Source of the DNA: an uncultured Alistipes sp.
Lineage (GTDB): Bacteria > Bacteroidota > Bacteroidia > Bacteroidales > Rikenellaceae
Length of the DNA stretch: 64,000 bases
Direction: 5' to 3'
Assembly: GCA_900768045.1 (NCBI GenBank)
Contig: CAAGBL010000023.1
Span: 25,508-89,507, forward strand
The notes beneath the pieces are model-generated. The model saw only the letters and a list, made by a program, of their open reading frames with translations. It was not told the DNA's origin and did no database searches. Position numbers and translations under genes: made by a program. Positions 43,575 through 52,420 of the stretch are shown here, piece after piece (position 1 is the stretch's first letter; the number at the start of each line of letters is the position of its first letter).

Positions 43575-44978
43575 ATGCTTAAAGATTCATTAGATATTTA
43601 TGGCGATGACCTGCACGAGGAGTGCGGTGTGTTTGGTGTCTTCGGCGTTGAAGATGCTGCCAACCTTGCCTACTACGGACTTCATGCTTTGCAGCATCGT
43701 GGCCAGGAGGCGTGTGGTATCTCGGCGTTCGATGGCGAGAAGCTAAATACCGTCAAGGGTGAGGGCCTTGTTACCGAGGTGTTCAACCAGCAGAAGCTCT
43801 CTAAGCTCAAGGGTAGCATCGCTATTGGCCATGTGCGCTACGCTACAACAGGTGGCGGTGGCGCAAACAACGTGCAGCCTTTCCAGTTTAGCCATCACAC
43901 GGGAGATTTCGCCCTTGCACACAATGGTAACTTGGTGAACTCTAAGGAGCTTGCCCACTACCTTGAGGTGCGTGGCTCGTTGTTCCACTCGTCGAGCGAT
44001 AGTGAGCTCTTGGCTCACCTCGTGAAGAAGGATAAGAGCGAGAATAAGCGTATCGACAATATTATGGAGGCTCTCAATATGTTGGAGGGTGCTTTTGCAT
44101 TCTTGATTATGACCAAGAATCGCATCTATGCCTGCCGTGATAAACATGGCTTGCGTCCTTTGGCTTTGGGTAAGCTTGGCGAGGGCTATGTTATCAGCTC
44201 TGAGACATGTGCTTTGGATATTGTTGGTGCAGAGTATATTCGTGATATCGAGCCAGGCGAGGTTATTTCGATTGACCATCACGGCATTCGCACGAACAAC
44301 TACTCATTGTATCAGCGTCACCTGATGTGTGCTATGGAGTATATCTACTTCGCTCGCCCTGATAGCGATATCGAGGGTTGCAATGTGCATACATTCCGTA
44401 AGCTATCGGGTAAGTATCTCTATGAGCAGTCGCCTATCGAGGCAGATGTTGTTATTGGTGTTCCCGATTCGAGCATCAGTGCTGCTATTGGCTACTCGGA
44501 GGCAAGTGGCATTCCTTACGAGATGGGTCTTATTAAGAATAAGTATATCGCACGTACCTTTATCCAGCCTTCACAGGAGATGCGTGAGAAGGGTGTTCGC
44601 ATGAAACTCTCGGCTGTACGCTCGTTGGTTAAGGATAAGCGTGTGGTGCTTATCGACGATTCTATCGTGCGTGGTACAACCTCGCTTCGCATCGTTCGCC
44701 TTTTGAAGGAGGCGGGAGCTAAGGAGGTGCATGTACGTATTGCCAGCCCAGCAATCACTAATCCATGCTTCTACGGTATCGATATGTCGACACGAGAGGA
44801 GTTGTTGTGTGCTCGTATGTCGAAAGAGGAGGCTTGCAAGGCTATCGAGGCAGACTCTTTGGAGTTTTTGTCGGAGGAGTCGTTGCTTAAGTCAGGCAAT
44901 CGCAAGGAGTTGTGTATGGCATGTTTCAACGGCTGCTATCCAACGTCGTTGTATCAGAATAAGTTGAGTAATAAATAA
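43575..44978 (+). CDS. purF: Amidophosphoribosyltransferase
   Basis: PurF makes phosphoribosylamine from PRPP and glutamine, the committed purine step. The 467 residues have a short N-terminal propeptide ending before C17 (EECGVFG), the nucleophile exposed by processing. A class II glutaminase domain follows (about 17-240, with HALQHRGQEACG and GHVRYATTGG), then a phosphoribosyltransferase domain with VVLIDDSIVRGTTSLRIV. A C-terminal CMACFNGC cysteine cluster suggests the iron-sulfur type, as in Bacillus. It is placed between purC and purM. Confidence 0.96.
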   Translation: MLKDSLDIYGDDLHEECGVFGVFGVEDAANLAYYGLHALQHRGQEACGISAFDGEKLNTVKGEGLVTEVFNQQKLSKLKGSIAIGHVRYATTGGGGANNVQPFQFSHHTGDFALAHNGNLVNSKELAHYLEVRGSLFHSSSDSELLAHLVKKDKSENKRIDNIMEALNMLEGAFAFLIMTKNRIYACRDKHGLRPLALGKLGEGYVISSETCALDIVGAEYIRDIEPGEVISIDHHGIRTNNYSLYQRHLMCAMEYIYFARPDSDIEGCNVHTFRKLSGKYLYEQSPIEADVVIGVPDSSISAAIGYSEASGIPYEMGLIKNKYIARTFIQPSQEMREKGVRMKLSAVRSLVKDKRVVLIDDSIVRGTTSLRIVRLLKEAGAKEVHVRIASPAITNPCFYGIDMSTREELLCARMSKEEACKAIEADSLEFLSEESLLKSGNRKELCMACFNGCYPTSLYQNKLSNK

Positions 44979-44993
44979 AAAATATATATAAGT

Positions 44994-46022
44994 ATGGCAA
45001 AAAGTTACGAGGCAGCCGGTGTAAATCTTGAGGCTGGTTACGAAGTTGTTCGACGCATTAAGTCGCATGTAGCATCAACCAAGCGTGTTGGTTCTATGGG
45101 TAATATTGGTGCTTTTGGTGGTATGTTCGACCTTGCAGCACTCAACATCAAGGAGCCTGTGTTGGTTAGCGGTACAGATGGTGTAGGTACTAAGCTTAAG
45201 CTTGCGTTCGAGATGGATAAGCACGATACTATCGGTATCGACGCTGTTGCTATGTGCGTAAACGACGTTTTGGCGCAGGGTGCTGAGCCACTCGTTTTCC
45301 TCGATTATGTAGCAGTAGGCCACAACGAGCCTGCTAAGGTTGAGGCTATCGTTGCAGGTGTTGCTGAGGGTTGCCGTCAGGCTGGTTGTGCTTTGGTTGG
45401 TGGCGAGACTGCCGAGATGCCAGGCATGTATCAGGATGGCGAGTACGATATCGCTGGTTTTACCGTAGGTGTTGTTGAGCGTTCTAAGCTCATCGACGCA
45501 GGCGAGCGTGTTAAGGTTGGCGATGTGTTGGTGGGTATCGCATCTACTGGTGTTCATTCTAACGGCTTTAGCCTTGTGCGTAAGGTTGTTAGCGATAATA
45601 ATCTTAAGCTCTCGGAGAAGTACGAGGAGCTTGGCGACCGCACTTTGGGCGATGCACTTTTGGCTCCTACACGCATCTATGTTAAGCAGGTGTTGAAGGT
45701 TATTGCTGAGTGCGATGTTCACGGTATTAGCCACATCACAGGTGGTGGTTTCGATGAGAACATTCCACGTATCTTGAAGGAGGGTCAGGGTGTCGAGGTT
45801 AAGGAGGGTAGTTGGGAGATTTTGCCTATCTTCCGCCTCTTGGAGAAGTATGGTAAGGTTGCTCATCGTGAGATGTTTAACATCTTCAACATGGGTATCG
45901 GTATGGTTATCGCATTGCCTGAGGCTGATGCCCAGAAGGCTATCTCTATCCTTGCCGAGTGTGGCGAGAAGGCTTCGGTTATCGGTCGTGTTATCGAGGG
46001 CGAGGGCGTAACAATTATCTAA
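44994..46022 (+). CDS. purM: Phosphoribosylformylglycinamidine cyclo-ligase (AIR synthetase)
   Basis: PurM closes the imidazole ring of AIR using ATP. The 342 residues contain the ATP-binding loop LVSGTDGVGTKLKLAFEMDKHDTIGIDAVAMCVND (about 50-90), the glycine-rich LVGGETAEMPGMYQDGEYD, and GISHITGGGFDENIPRIL, all typical. It starts 15 bases after purF and ends 8 before purN. Confidence 0.96.
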   Translation: MAKSYEAAGVNLEAGYEVVRRIKSHVASTKRVGSMGNIGAFGGMFDLAALNIKEPVLVSGTDGVGTKLKLAFEMDKHDTIGIDAVAMCVNDVLAQGAEPLVFLDYVAVGHNEPAKVEAIVAGVAEGCRQAGCALVGGETAEMPGMYQDGEYDIAGFTVGVVERSKLIDAGERVKVGDVLVGIASTGVHSNGFSLVRKVVSDNNLKLSEKYEELGDRTLGDALLAPTRIYVKQVLKVIAECDVHGISHITGGGFDENIPRILKEGQGVEVKEGSWEILPIFRLLEKYGKVAHREMFNIFNMGIGMVIALPEADAQKAISILAECGEKASVIGRVIEGEGVTII

Positions 46023-46030
46023 TTTTGGCT

Positions 46031-46606
46031 ATGAAGAAGACAAAATTGGCGGTCTTTGCAAGTGGCAGCGGTAGCAACTATCAGGCTATCGCTGAGGCTT
46101 GCCAAGATGGTCGCATCAATGCCGAGATTGTGCTGTTGGTTTGTGATAAGCCAGGTGCGAAGGTGTTGGAGCGTGCCGAGCGTTTTGGTACTGAGTGCTT
46201 TGCGTTTAATCCCAAGGAGTATGCCTCACGTGAGGCTTACGAGACTGTTTTGGCAACCATGCTCGATGAGCGTGGGGTAGACTTTGTCTGCCTCGCAGGA
46301 TATATGCGCATTGTGGGTAAGGTCTTGTTGGAGCGCTACGAGCAGCGCATCGTAAATATTCACCCATCATTGCTCCCTTCGTTCAAGGGCGCCCACGCCA
46401 TTCAGGACGCTGTGGACTATGGTGTTAAAATCTTTGGTGTTACAACCCACTTCGTTGACGAGACATTAGACGGTGGTCGCATCATCGATCAGGGCGCTAT
46501 TGTCTATGAGGGCGACGACATTGAGGAGCTTACCAACTTGATTCATAACATCGAGCACAAGCTCTATGTTAAGACTATTAACAAATTGATAAATAAGAAA
46601 TATTAA
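46031..46606 (+). CDS. purN: Phosphoribosylglycinamide formyltransferase (folate dependent)
   Basis: PurN transfers a formyl group from 10-formyltetrahydrofolate to GAR. The 191 residues have LAVFASGSGSNYQAIAEACQ at the N-terminus, the catalytic region LAGYMRIVGKVLLERYEQRIVNIHPSLLPSFKGAHAIQDAVDYG (Asn-His-Asp catalytic set), and GVTTHFVDETLDGGRIIDQ. The start is ATG 46031. An open frame reaching back to 45959 overlaps purM and is not used. folD later in the operon would supply the cofactor. Confidence 0.95.
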   Translation: MKKTKLAVFASGSGSNYQAIAEACQDGRINAEIVLLVCDKPGAKVLERAERFGTECFAFNPKEYASREAYETVLATMLDERGVDFVCLAGYMRIVGKVLLERYEQRIVNIHPSLLPSFKGAHAIQDAVDYGVKIFGVTTHFVDETLDGGRIIDQGAIVYEGDDIEELTNLIHNIEHKLYVKTINKLINKKY

Positions 46607-46618
46607 TATAGATAAGAT

Positions 46619-48148
46619 ATGCGAGCATTAGTTAGTGTTAGCGATAAGCGTGGTGTTGTAGAGTTCTGCCAGAACCTACGTCGCCTTGGTTGGGAGATTA
46701 TTGCCACAGGTGGCACACAGAAGCTCTTGGACGATAGCGGTGTTGAGACTATCGGCATTAGCGATGTTACGGGCTTCCCAGAGATATGTGACGGTCGTGT
46801 TAAAACCCTTCACCCTAAGGTGCATGGTGGTCTGTTGGCACGTCGTGACGACGAGAGTCACCTTCAGGCATTGCGTGAGAACTCTATCGAGTTTATAGAC
46901 ATGGTATGTGTCAACCTCTATCCTTTCCGCCAGACTATTGCTAAGCCTGATGTGAAGATGGAGGACGCAATCGAGAATATCGACATCGGTGGCCCATCAA
47001 TGTTGCGCTCGGCAGCTAAGAACTATCGTGACGTGACTGTTGTGTGCGACCCTGAGGATTATGCTCGTATCATCAGCGAGATTGAGGCTACAGGCAACAC
47101 AACGCCTAAGACACGCCTTGAACTCTCCGCAAAGGCCTATACTCACACTGCTGAGTATGATATGTGCATTGCTACATATATGCGCAAGCAGGCAGAGCTT
47201 AATGAGAAGTTATTTGCGTCGTTCGACCTCGTGCAGTCGTTGCGCTATGGCGAGAACCCTCACCAGGAGGCTAAGTTCTACGCTTCGGCAGATGTTGTGC
47301 CATTCTCGTTGGCTACAGCTAAGCAACTCAACGGCAAGGAGATGTCGTATAACAATATCCAGGATGCTAACGCTGCGCTCAATATTGTGCGTGAGTTTAG
47401 CGAGCCATTTGCTGTGGGCCTAAAGCACATGAATCCTTGCGGTGCAGCTATTGGCGCTGATATTAAGGAGGCGTGGACTAAGGCATACGAGGCCGATACA
47501 GTAAGTATCTTTGGCGGTATCGTAGCTGTTAACCGTGAGATTACTAAGGAGGTGGCAGAGCTTATGAAGCCTATCTTCTTGGAGATTATCATGGCTCCAT
47601 CGTTCTCTGAGGAGGCACTCGAGATTCTCTGCACTAAGAAGAACCTACGTCTCTTGCAGGTAGATATGACTCAGTCTGACGCTACTCAGACTCAGTATGT
47701 GTCGGTAAATGGAGGCTTGCTTGTTCAGAAGCTCGATACCGAGACTAAGGAGGTTGTTAGTGATATGTGCGTTACTGAGCGTAAGCCATCAGCTAAGGAG
47801 CTCGAGGATATGAACTTCGGCTGGAGAATCGTTAAGCACGTTAAGTCGAACGCTATCGTGGCTGTTAAGGACGGTCATACTATCGGCGTGGGTGCTGGTC
47901 AGATGAACCGTGTAGGCTCTGCGGAGATTGCTCTTAAGCAGGCTAAGGCAGCAGGCTTCACTGAGGGCCTTGTGCTTGCCTCTGACGGCTTCTTCCCATT
48001 CGACGATACAGTGACTCTTGCACGTGAGTATGGCGTTACAGCTTTGGTACAGCCAGGTGGCTCAGTGCGTGACGAGGACTCTGTGAAGAAGGCAGACGAG
48101 TTCGGTATGACAATGCTCATGACCGGAATGCGTCACTTCAAACATTAA
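46619..48148 (+). CDS. purH: Bifunctional AICAR transformylase/IMP cyclohydrolase
   Basis: PurH carries out the last two steps to IMP. The 509 residues comprise an N-terminal MGS-like IMP cyclohydrolase domain (about 1-195; SVSDKRGVVEFCQNL, ATGGTQKLL, RVKTLHPKVHGGLLARRDD) and a C-terminal AICAR transformylase domain (about 200-509; SLRYGENPHQEA, MNPCGAAIG, SDGFFPFDDTV). The stop codon coincides with the start of a 128-bp structured repeat. purD resumes 162 bases later, the only large gap in the operon. Confidence 0.96.
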   Translation: MRALVSVSDKRGVVEFCQNLRRLGWEIIATGGTQKLLDDSGVETIGISDVTGFPEICDGRVKTLHPKVHGGLLARRDDESHLQALRENSIEFIDMVCVNLYPFRQTIAKPDVKMEDAIENIDIGGPSMLRSAAKNYRDVTVVCDPEDYARIISEIEATGNTTPKTRLELSAKAYTHTAEYDMCIATYMRKQAELNEKLFASFDLVQSLRYGENPHQEAKFYASADVVPFSLATAKQLNGKEMSYNNIQDANAALNIVREFSEPFAVGLKHMNPCGAAIGADIKEAWTKAYEADTVSIFGGIVAVNREITKEVAELMKPIFLEIIMAPSFSEEALEILCTKKNLRLLQVDMTQSDATQTQYVSVNGGLLVQKLDTETKEVVSDMCVTERKPSAKELEDMNFGWRIVKHVKSNAIVAVKDGHTIGVGAGQMNRVGSAEIALKQAKAAGFTEGLVLASDGFFPFDDTVTLAREYGVTALVQPGGSVRDEDSVKKADEFGMTMLMTGMRHFKH

Positions 48149-48274
48149 TTTGTTGTGATAAAGGGTCATCTGCGGCGTCTGGCTCATTGCCCCGAATAGG
48201 GAAATACCTTTAGTATGTCCCTATCCGTTGCAATTTCGACCAGCCTCACATCTAACCCTTTCTAACAACAAATT
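48147..48274. repeat. Intergenic TIR element, copy E (128 bp), inside the purine operon
   Basis: The ends AATTTGTTGT and ACAACAAATT are exact 10-base inverted repeats and the left one overlaps the purH TAA. The centre has the hairpin ATAGGGA...TCCCTAT (48196-48224). Its sequence differs from that of the other copies while pairing is kept. Unlike copy A, this hairpin is not followed by a T-run, so read-through into purD is plausible. Confidence 0.75.
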
Positions 48275-48310
48275 TGATATAAGGTATAATTGTAACTAAT
48301 TGCAAATAAG

Positions 48311-49555
48311 ATGAATGTTTTAGTTATTGGCTCTGGTGGTCGTGAGCATGCTATTGTCGAGGCGTTGTCACGCTCACCTAAGAACCCGAAGATATATTGT
48401 GCTCCAGGAAATGCTGGTATCGCTCAGTTGGCTGAGTGTGTGGCTATCAAAGACACCGAGGTCGAGAAGCTCGTTGAGTTTGCTAAGGCAAACAACGTGG
48501 AGCTTACGGTTGTAGGCCCTGAGGCTGCGTTGGCTGCGGGTGTTGTCGACCGCTTCCAGCAGGAGGGTCTTCTAATTTTTGGCCCTACTAAGGCTGCTGC
48601 CGAGATTGAGGCGAGCAAGGACTTTGCTAAGCGCCTTATGGTTAAGTACGACGTGCCTACGGCAGCTTATGCTACATTCTCTGATTTCGACGAGGCTATG
48701 GCCTATGTTCGTCAGGGCTCATTGCCTACAGTGCTTAAGTACGACGGCTTGGCAGCAGGTAAGGGTGTGGTTATTGCTACAACTATGGAGGAGGCTGAGG
48801 CTACACTCCGTGATATGTTGCTCGACACTAAGTTTGGCGAGGGTAGGGTCGTTATCGAGGAGTTCCTTACTGGTGAGGAGTTCTCGCTCATGTGCTTCGT
48901 TGCGGGAGGTAAGATTTGTGCTATGCCTGTAGCTCAGGACCACAAGCGCGCCTACGACAATGATGAGGGCCCAAATACTGGCGGTATGGGTGCTTATACT
49001 GAGCTTCCATTCGTTACGGCTGAGGACCACGCCTACGCTATGGAGAAGATTATGCAGCGTGTTGCCGATGCAATGGTTTCGGAGGGTACTCCATTTAGCG
49101 GTGTGTTGTATGGTGGCTTGATGAAGACTCCTAACGGCATTAAGGTTATCGAGTTTAACGCTCGCTTTGGCGATCCTGAGACTGAGGTAGTATTACCACG
49201 CCTTAAGAGCGATGCTATCGACGTGTTCTCGGCTGTAGCACGTGGCGAGCAGCCTGTGGCTGAGTGGTCTGAGGAGGCTACGTTGGGCATCGTGTTGGCA
49301 TCGAAGGGCTATCCAGGTAACTACGATAAGGGATTTGCTATTCGTGGCACTGAGCGTGTTGAGTGCAAGCTCTACCACATGGGTACTCAGCTTAAAGATG
49401 GCGAGTTGGTTACGGCAGGTGGTCGTGTAATGTTTGTTGTGGCTTCGGCACCAACCTTGCGTGAGGCACAGCTAAAGGCTCGTGAGGAGATTTCTAAGAT
49501 TGAGTGCGACAACCTATTCTATCGCACCGACATTGGAAATAAGGCATTCAAATAA
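48311..49555 (+). CDS. purD: Phosphoribosylamine-glycine ligase
   Basis: PurD forms GAR from phosphoribosylamine, glycine and ATP. The 414-residue ATP-grasp enzyme has the N-domain VLVIGSGGREHAIVEAL, KYDGLAAGKGVVIAT (ATP grasp), FSLMCFVAG, and the catalytic DNDEGPNTGGMGAYTE plus EFNARFGDPETEVVLPRL. It is separated from purH by a repeat element rather than by a clear promoter. No TAnnTTTG box is visible in the gap, so it probably depends on read-through. Confidence 0.96.
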   Translation: MNVLVIGSGGREHAIVEALSRSPKNPKIYCAPGNAGIAQLAECVAIKDTEVEKLVEFAKANNVELTVVGPEAALAAGVVDRFQQEGLLIFGPTKAAAEIEASKDFAKRLMVKYDVPTAAYATFSDFDEAMAYVRQGSLPTVLKYDGLAAGKGVVIATTMEEAEATLRDMLLDTKFGEGRVVIEEFLTGEEFSLMCFVAGGKICAMPVAQDHKRAYDNDEGPNTGGMGAYTELPFVTAEDHAYAMEKIMQRVADAMVSEGTPFSGVLYGGLMKTPNGIKVIEFNARFGDPETEVVLPRLKSDAIDVFSAVARGEQPVAEWSEEATLGIVLASKGYPGNYDKGFAIRGTERVECKLYHMGTQLKDGELVTAGGRVMFVVASAPTLREAQLKAREEISKIECDNLFYRTDIGNKAFK

Positions 49556-49574
49556 TTTAGATAAGAGCAAAACT

Positions 49575-50426
49575 ATGATAATTAGCGGTAAAGATTTATC
49601 TAAGTCACTCAAGGAGGCTCTTAAGTGCCATGTTGCTGAGCTTGAGGCTAAGCATGGCACAACGCCTTTCCTTGCAGTGATATTGGTAGGCGAGGATCCA
49701 GGTAGCGTATCATACGTTACGGGTAAGGCTAAGGCTGCTACTGAGGTGGGCATTCGTAATACTACAATGCGCTACCCAGAGACTATTACTGAGGAGGAGC
49801 TATTGGCTACTATCGATAAGCTCAATGCTAATGACGATGTAGACGGCATCCTTGTTCAGTTGCCATTGCCTAAGCATATCGACGAGCAGAAGGTCATTGC
49901 GGCTATTAAGCCTGAGAAGGATGTCGACTCGTTCCACCCCGTGAATGTTGCTAACCTATGGCTTAAGCTCCCAGGCTTCAAGCCATGTACACCTAAGGGC
50001 ATTATCAAGCTTCTCGACTCGGCAGGCGTTGAGATCGAGGGTAAGGAGGCTGTGGTTGTTGGTCGTAGCAATATCGTGGGCTTGCCTGTGGCTAAACTTC
50101 TCTTGGATAGAAATGCTACTGTGACCGTCGCTCACTCACGCACCAAGAACCTTGGCGAGGTTACTCGTCGTGCTGACATCTTGGTTGTTGCCATTGGTCG
50201 TGAGAGGTTTATCTCTGCCGACATGATTAAGCCGGGCGCTGTGGTCATCGACGTAGGTGTTAATCGTGATTCACGCACGGGTAAGCTCTGTGGCGATGTC
50301 GATTTCGAGCATGCTGAGGCTGTAGCTTCGGCAATTACGCCTGTGCCAGGCGGTGTAGGCCCAATGACCATCACCTGCCTCATGGAGAATACCGTTGAGA
50401 GCTTTGAACGTAAGATAACTAAATAA
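49575..50426 (+). CDS. folD: Methylenetetrahydrofolate dehydrogenase/cyclohydrolase
   Basis: FolD interconverts 5,10-methylene- and 10-formyl-tetrahydrofolate, supplying the formyl donor for PurN and PurH in the same operon. The 283 residues contain VGEDPGSVSYVTGKAKAATEVGI (with the catalytic Lys region), QLPLPKHIDEQKV, the NADP site VVVGRSNIVGLPVAKLLL, and PVPGGVGPMTITCLMENT. I use ATG 49575. The frame extends back into purD but homologues start with this methionine. Placement among pur genes fits its role. Confidence 0.95.
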   Translation: MIISGKDLSKSLKEALKCHVAELEAKHGTTPFLAVILVGEDPGSVSYVTGKAKAATEVGIRNTTMRYPETITEEELLATIDKLNANDDVDGILVQLPLPKHIDEQKVIAAIKPEKDVDSFHPVNVANLWLKLPGFKPCTPKGIIKLLDSAGVEIEGKEAVVVGRSNIVGLPVAKLLLDRNATVTVAHSRTKNLGEVTRRADILVVAIGRERFISADMIKPGAVVIDVGVNRDSRTGKLCGDVDFEHAEAVASAITPVPGGVGPMTITCLMENTVESFERKITK

Positions 50427-50438
50427 ATCCAAACTATT

Positions 50439-51734
50439 ATGATTGAAAGATATTCACGTGAGATTATGCGTAAGGTGTGGACCGAGCAGAATAAGTTCGA
50501 GGCATACCTACGTGTTGAGATTTTGGCATCTGAGGCATGGAGCCAGCTTGGCGTAGTGCCTAAGGAGGATGTTGAGAAGTTGTGGAAGAGCGCAACATTC
50601 GATATCAAGCGTATCTACGAGATTGAGGAGCAGACACGCCACGATATCGTAGCCTTCACACGTGCCGTGAGCGAGACCCTCGGCGAGGAGCGCAAGTGGG
50701 TGCACTACGGCCTTACAAGTACCGACGTTGTTGATACTGCTAATGGTTACCTCCTTAAGCAGGCTAACGCAATTCTTTTGGACGACATCGAGAAGATGTT
50801 GGAGGTGTTGCGCAAGCGTGCTATCGAGTTCAAGGCTACGCCATGCATTGGCCGTACACACGGTATCCACGCCGATATCACATGCTTCGGCCTTAAGTGG
50901 GCATTGTGGTACGAGGAGATGAAGCGCAACCTTAACCGCTTTATCACCGCATCACGTGGCGTCGAGGTAGGTAAGATTTCGGGTGCTGTGGGTAACTTCG
51001 CAAATATCCCTCCATTTATTCAGGACTATGTGTGCGAGAAGCTCGGCATCGAGTCGGCAAACATCTCTACACAGGTTATCCAGCGTGACCGCCACGCCTA
51101 CTATATGGCTACATTGGCTGTTATCGCATCGAGCATCGAGCAGATGGCTATGGAGATTCGTAACTTGCAGCGTACTGAGGTGCACGAGGTCGAGGAGTCG
51201 TTCGGCAAGGGCCAGAAGGGTTCATCAGCAATGCCTCACAAGCGCAATCCTATCTCTTCTGAGAATATGTGTGGCTGCGCACGTGTTATGCGTGGCTATA
51301 TGGCAGCCTTCTACGAGAATGTTGCTTTGTGGCACGAGCGAGATATTTCACACTCATCGTCTGAGCGTATCATCTTGCCTGATGCAACCATGCTCCTTGA
51401 TTATATGCTAAACCGCTTCCGTGGCATCCTTGAGAATCTTGTGGTGTTCCAGGATGTTATGATGGAGAACATCTACCGCACACGCAAGGTTATCTTCGCA
51501 CAGCGTGTTATGAACGCACTTATCGAGAAAGGCTTCTCACGTGAGAAGGCTTACGATACTGTTCAGCCTATCGCTATGCGTGCTATGAGCGAGCGTGCCG
51601 ACTACCAGGAGCTCTTGGCCGAGAGCGCCGATGTTATGGCAGTTCTTAGCCGTGAGGAACTCGACTCATGCTTCACTTTGGAGTACTACCTCAAGAATGT
51701 AGATTTTATCTTTGATCGTGTAGGCATCGAGTAA
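50439..51734 (+). CDS. purB: Adenylosuccinate lyase
   Basis: PurB acts twice in purine synthesis, on SAICAR and on adenylosuccinate, releasing fumarate. The 431 residues of the fumarase/aspartase superfamily contain VHYGLTSTDVVDTANGY, CIGRTHGIHADI with a catalytic histidine, and the signature KGSSAMPHKRNPISSENM on the catalytic serine loop (about 255-275). The length matches the B. subtilis-like form. It is the last gene of the operon, and a TIR repeat begins at its stop codon. Confidence 0.96.
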   Translation: MIERYSREIMRKVWTEQNKFEAYLRVEILASEAWSQLGVVPKEDVEKLWKSATFDIKRIYEIEEQTRHDIVAFTRAVSETLGEERKWVHYGLTSTDVVDTANGYLLKQANAILLDDIEKMLEVLRKRAIEFKATPCIGRTHGIHADITCFGLKWALWYEEMKRNLNRFITASRGVEVGKISGAVGNFANIPPFIQDYVCEKLGIESANISTQVIQRDRHAYYMATLAVIASSIEQMAMEIRNLQRTEVHEVEESFGKGQKGSSAMPHKRNPISSENMCGCARVMRGYMAAFYENVALWHERDISHSSSERIILPDATMLLDYMLNRFRGILENLVVFQDVMMENIYRTRKVIFAQRVMNALIEKGFSREKAYDTVQPIAMRAMSERADYQELLAESADVMAVLSREELDSCFTLEYYLKNVDFIFDRVGIE

Positions 51735-51860
51735 TTTGTTGTGATAAGGGCGCATCTGCGGCCTTTCAATCAAAGCCACCAATGGGACGTACGCCAAGTA
51801 CTACCCATCGGTGGCTTTTTCATGTCAAGACCACATCTGCAACCCTTCTAACAACAAATT
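51733..51860. repeat. Intergenic TIR element, copy B (128 bp)
   Basis: The exact 10-base ends AATTTGTTGT / ACAACAAATT span 128 bases and the left end overlaps the purB TAA. The central hairpin 51772-51820 has AGCCACC-A-ATGGG pairing with CCCAT-C-GGTGGCT and ends in T5, so it can terminate the purine operon. The outer pair A-T replaces the T-A of copies A and C, a compensatory change. Confidence 0.8.
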
Positions 51861-51988
51861 GTTTGCCGTGATAAGGGGTCAATTGCGGCCCCTAACAAAA
51901 AATGCCACCAATGGGACGTACGTCAAGTACTACCCATCGGTGGCATTTTTGCCGAGTGTAGCACTCGGCACCCTTCTGACAACAAATT
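51861..51988. repeat. Intergenic TIR element, copy C (128 bp), in tandem with copy B
   Basis: Begins where copy B ends (left end degenerate: GTTTGCCGTGATAAGG) and closes with ACAACAAATT at 51979-51988. The centre (51896-51950) and the third hairpin GCCGAGTG-TAG-CACTCGGC are almost identical to copy A, 25 kb away. Confidence 0.78.
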
Positions 51989-51989
51989 T

Positions 51990-52080
51990 ATTTCTTGTGA
52001 TAAGGGCGCATCTGCGACCTTTCAATCAAAATTCTGAATGAGCAGTACGCAAAGTACAGATTAATATAGGATTATAGGTT
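51990..52080. repeat. Decayed TIR element, copy D (left half)
   Basis: ATTTCTTGTGATAAGGGC onwards matches the left half of copy B for about 50 bases. The centre is diverged but keeps GTACGCAAAGTAC inside a weak hairpin. No right terminal repeat is found, so the copy is truncated. Confidence 0.6.
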
Positions 52081-52112
52081 GCTAATCGACTTTGCAAAGT
52101 GGATAAAATAAG

Positions 52113-52132
52113 CCCCCTTTACAGAAAGGGGG
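52113..52132. repeat. Short hairpin CCCCCTTT / AAAGGGGG
   Basis: Perfect 8-pair stem with a 4-base loop, followed by TTTGGGGG. It may be a small dispersed palindromic element, and only one copy is in the window. Confidence 0.5.
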
Positions 52133-52178
52133 TTTGGGGGATAGGTAACACACTGTCTCTCCTCGCTGCAAAAAAAAT

Positions 52179-52200
52179 AGGAGTGGTTTTTACCACTCCT
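52179..52200 (-). terminator. Terminator after tRNA-Met
   Basis: AGGAGTGGT pairs perfectly with ACCACTCCT (9 pairs). On the minus strand it is followed by TATTTTTTTT. It lies 14 bases past the tRNA 3' end. Confidence 0.85.
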
Positions 52201-52213
52201 AAATCTTTTTTTG

Positions 52214-52287
52214 TAGCGAGAGAGAGACTTGAACTCTCGACCTCATGATTATGAATCATGCGCTCTAACCAGCTGAGCTATCTCGCC
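52214..52287 (-). tRNA. tRNA-Met (anticodon CAT)
   Basis: On the minus strand this is a 74-base cloverleaf. The acceptor arm is GGCGAGA / TCTCGCT (first pair G-U) and the D-arm is GCTCAGCTGGTTAGAGC. The anticodon stem CATGA / TCATG carries loop TTCATAA with anticodon CAT, and the T-arm is GAGAG-TTCAAGT-CTCTC. The CCA end is not encoded (ACA follows). The GCGCATGATTCATAATCATGA arm fits elongator methionine. A tRNA-Ile2 with modified CAT is less likely. Confidence 0.88.
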
Positions 52288-52306
52288 ATTGCTCTAAAAG
52301 CGAGTG

Positions 52307-52337
52307 CAAAGATAAGAACAATTTTTGTTTCTGCAAA
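52307..52337 (-). promoter_or_regulatory. tRNA-Met promoter (-33 TTTG, -7 TATCTTTG)
   Basis: On the minus strand TTTG at 52337-52334 and TATCTTTG at 52314-52307 are separated by 19 bases, a consensus pair 20 bases from the tRNA 5' end. Confidence 0.8.
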
Positions 52338-52372
52338 CTTTTTAGAACTTTTTTTTAATCTTTTTAATAAAA

Positions 52373-52402
52373 TAGGGTGTCAACCCGAAAATTGACACCC
52401 TA
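52373..52402 (-). terminator. Terminator of the lipoprotein operon
   Basis: TAGGGTGTCAA pairs perfectly with TTGACACCCTA (11 pairs). On the minus strand T-rich sequence follows (TTTTATTAAAAAG). It is 18 bases past the stop at 52421. Confidence 0.85.
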
Positions 52403-52420
52403 AATGTTGTTGTATGAGGA

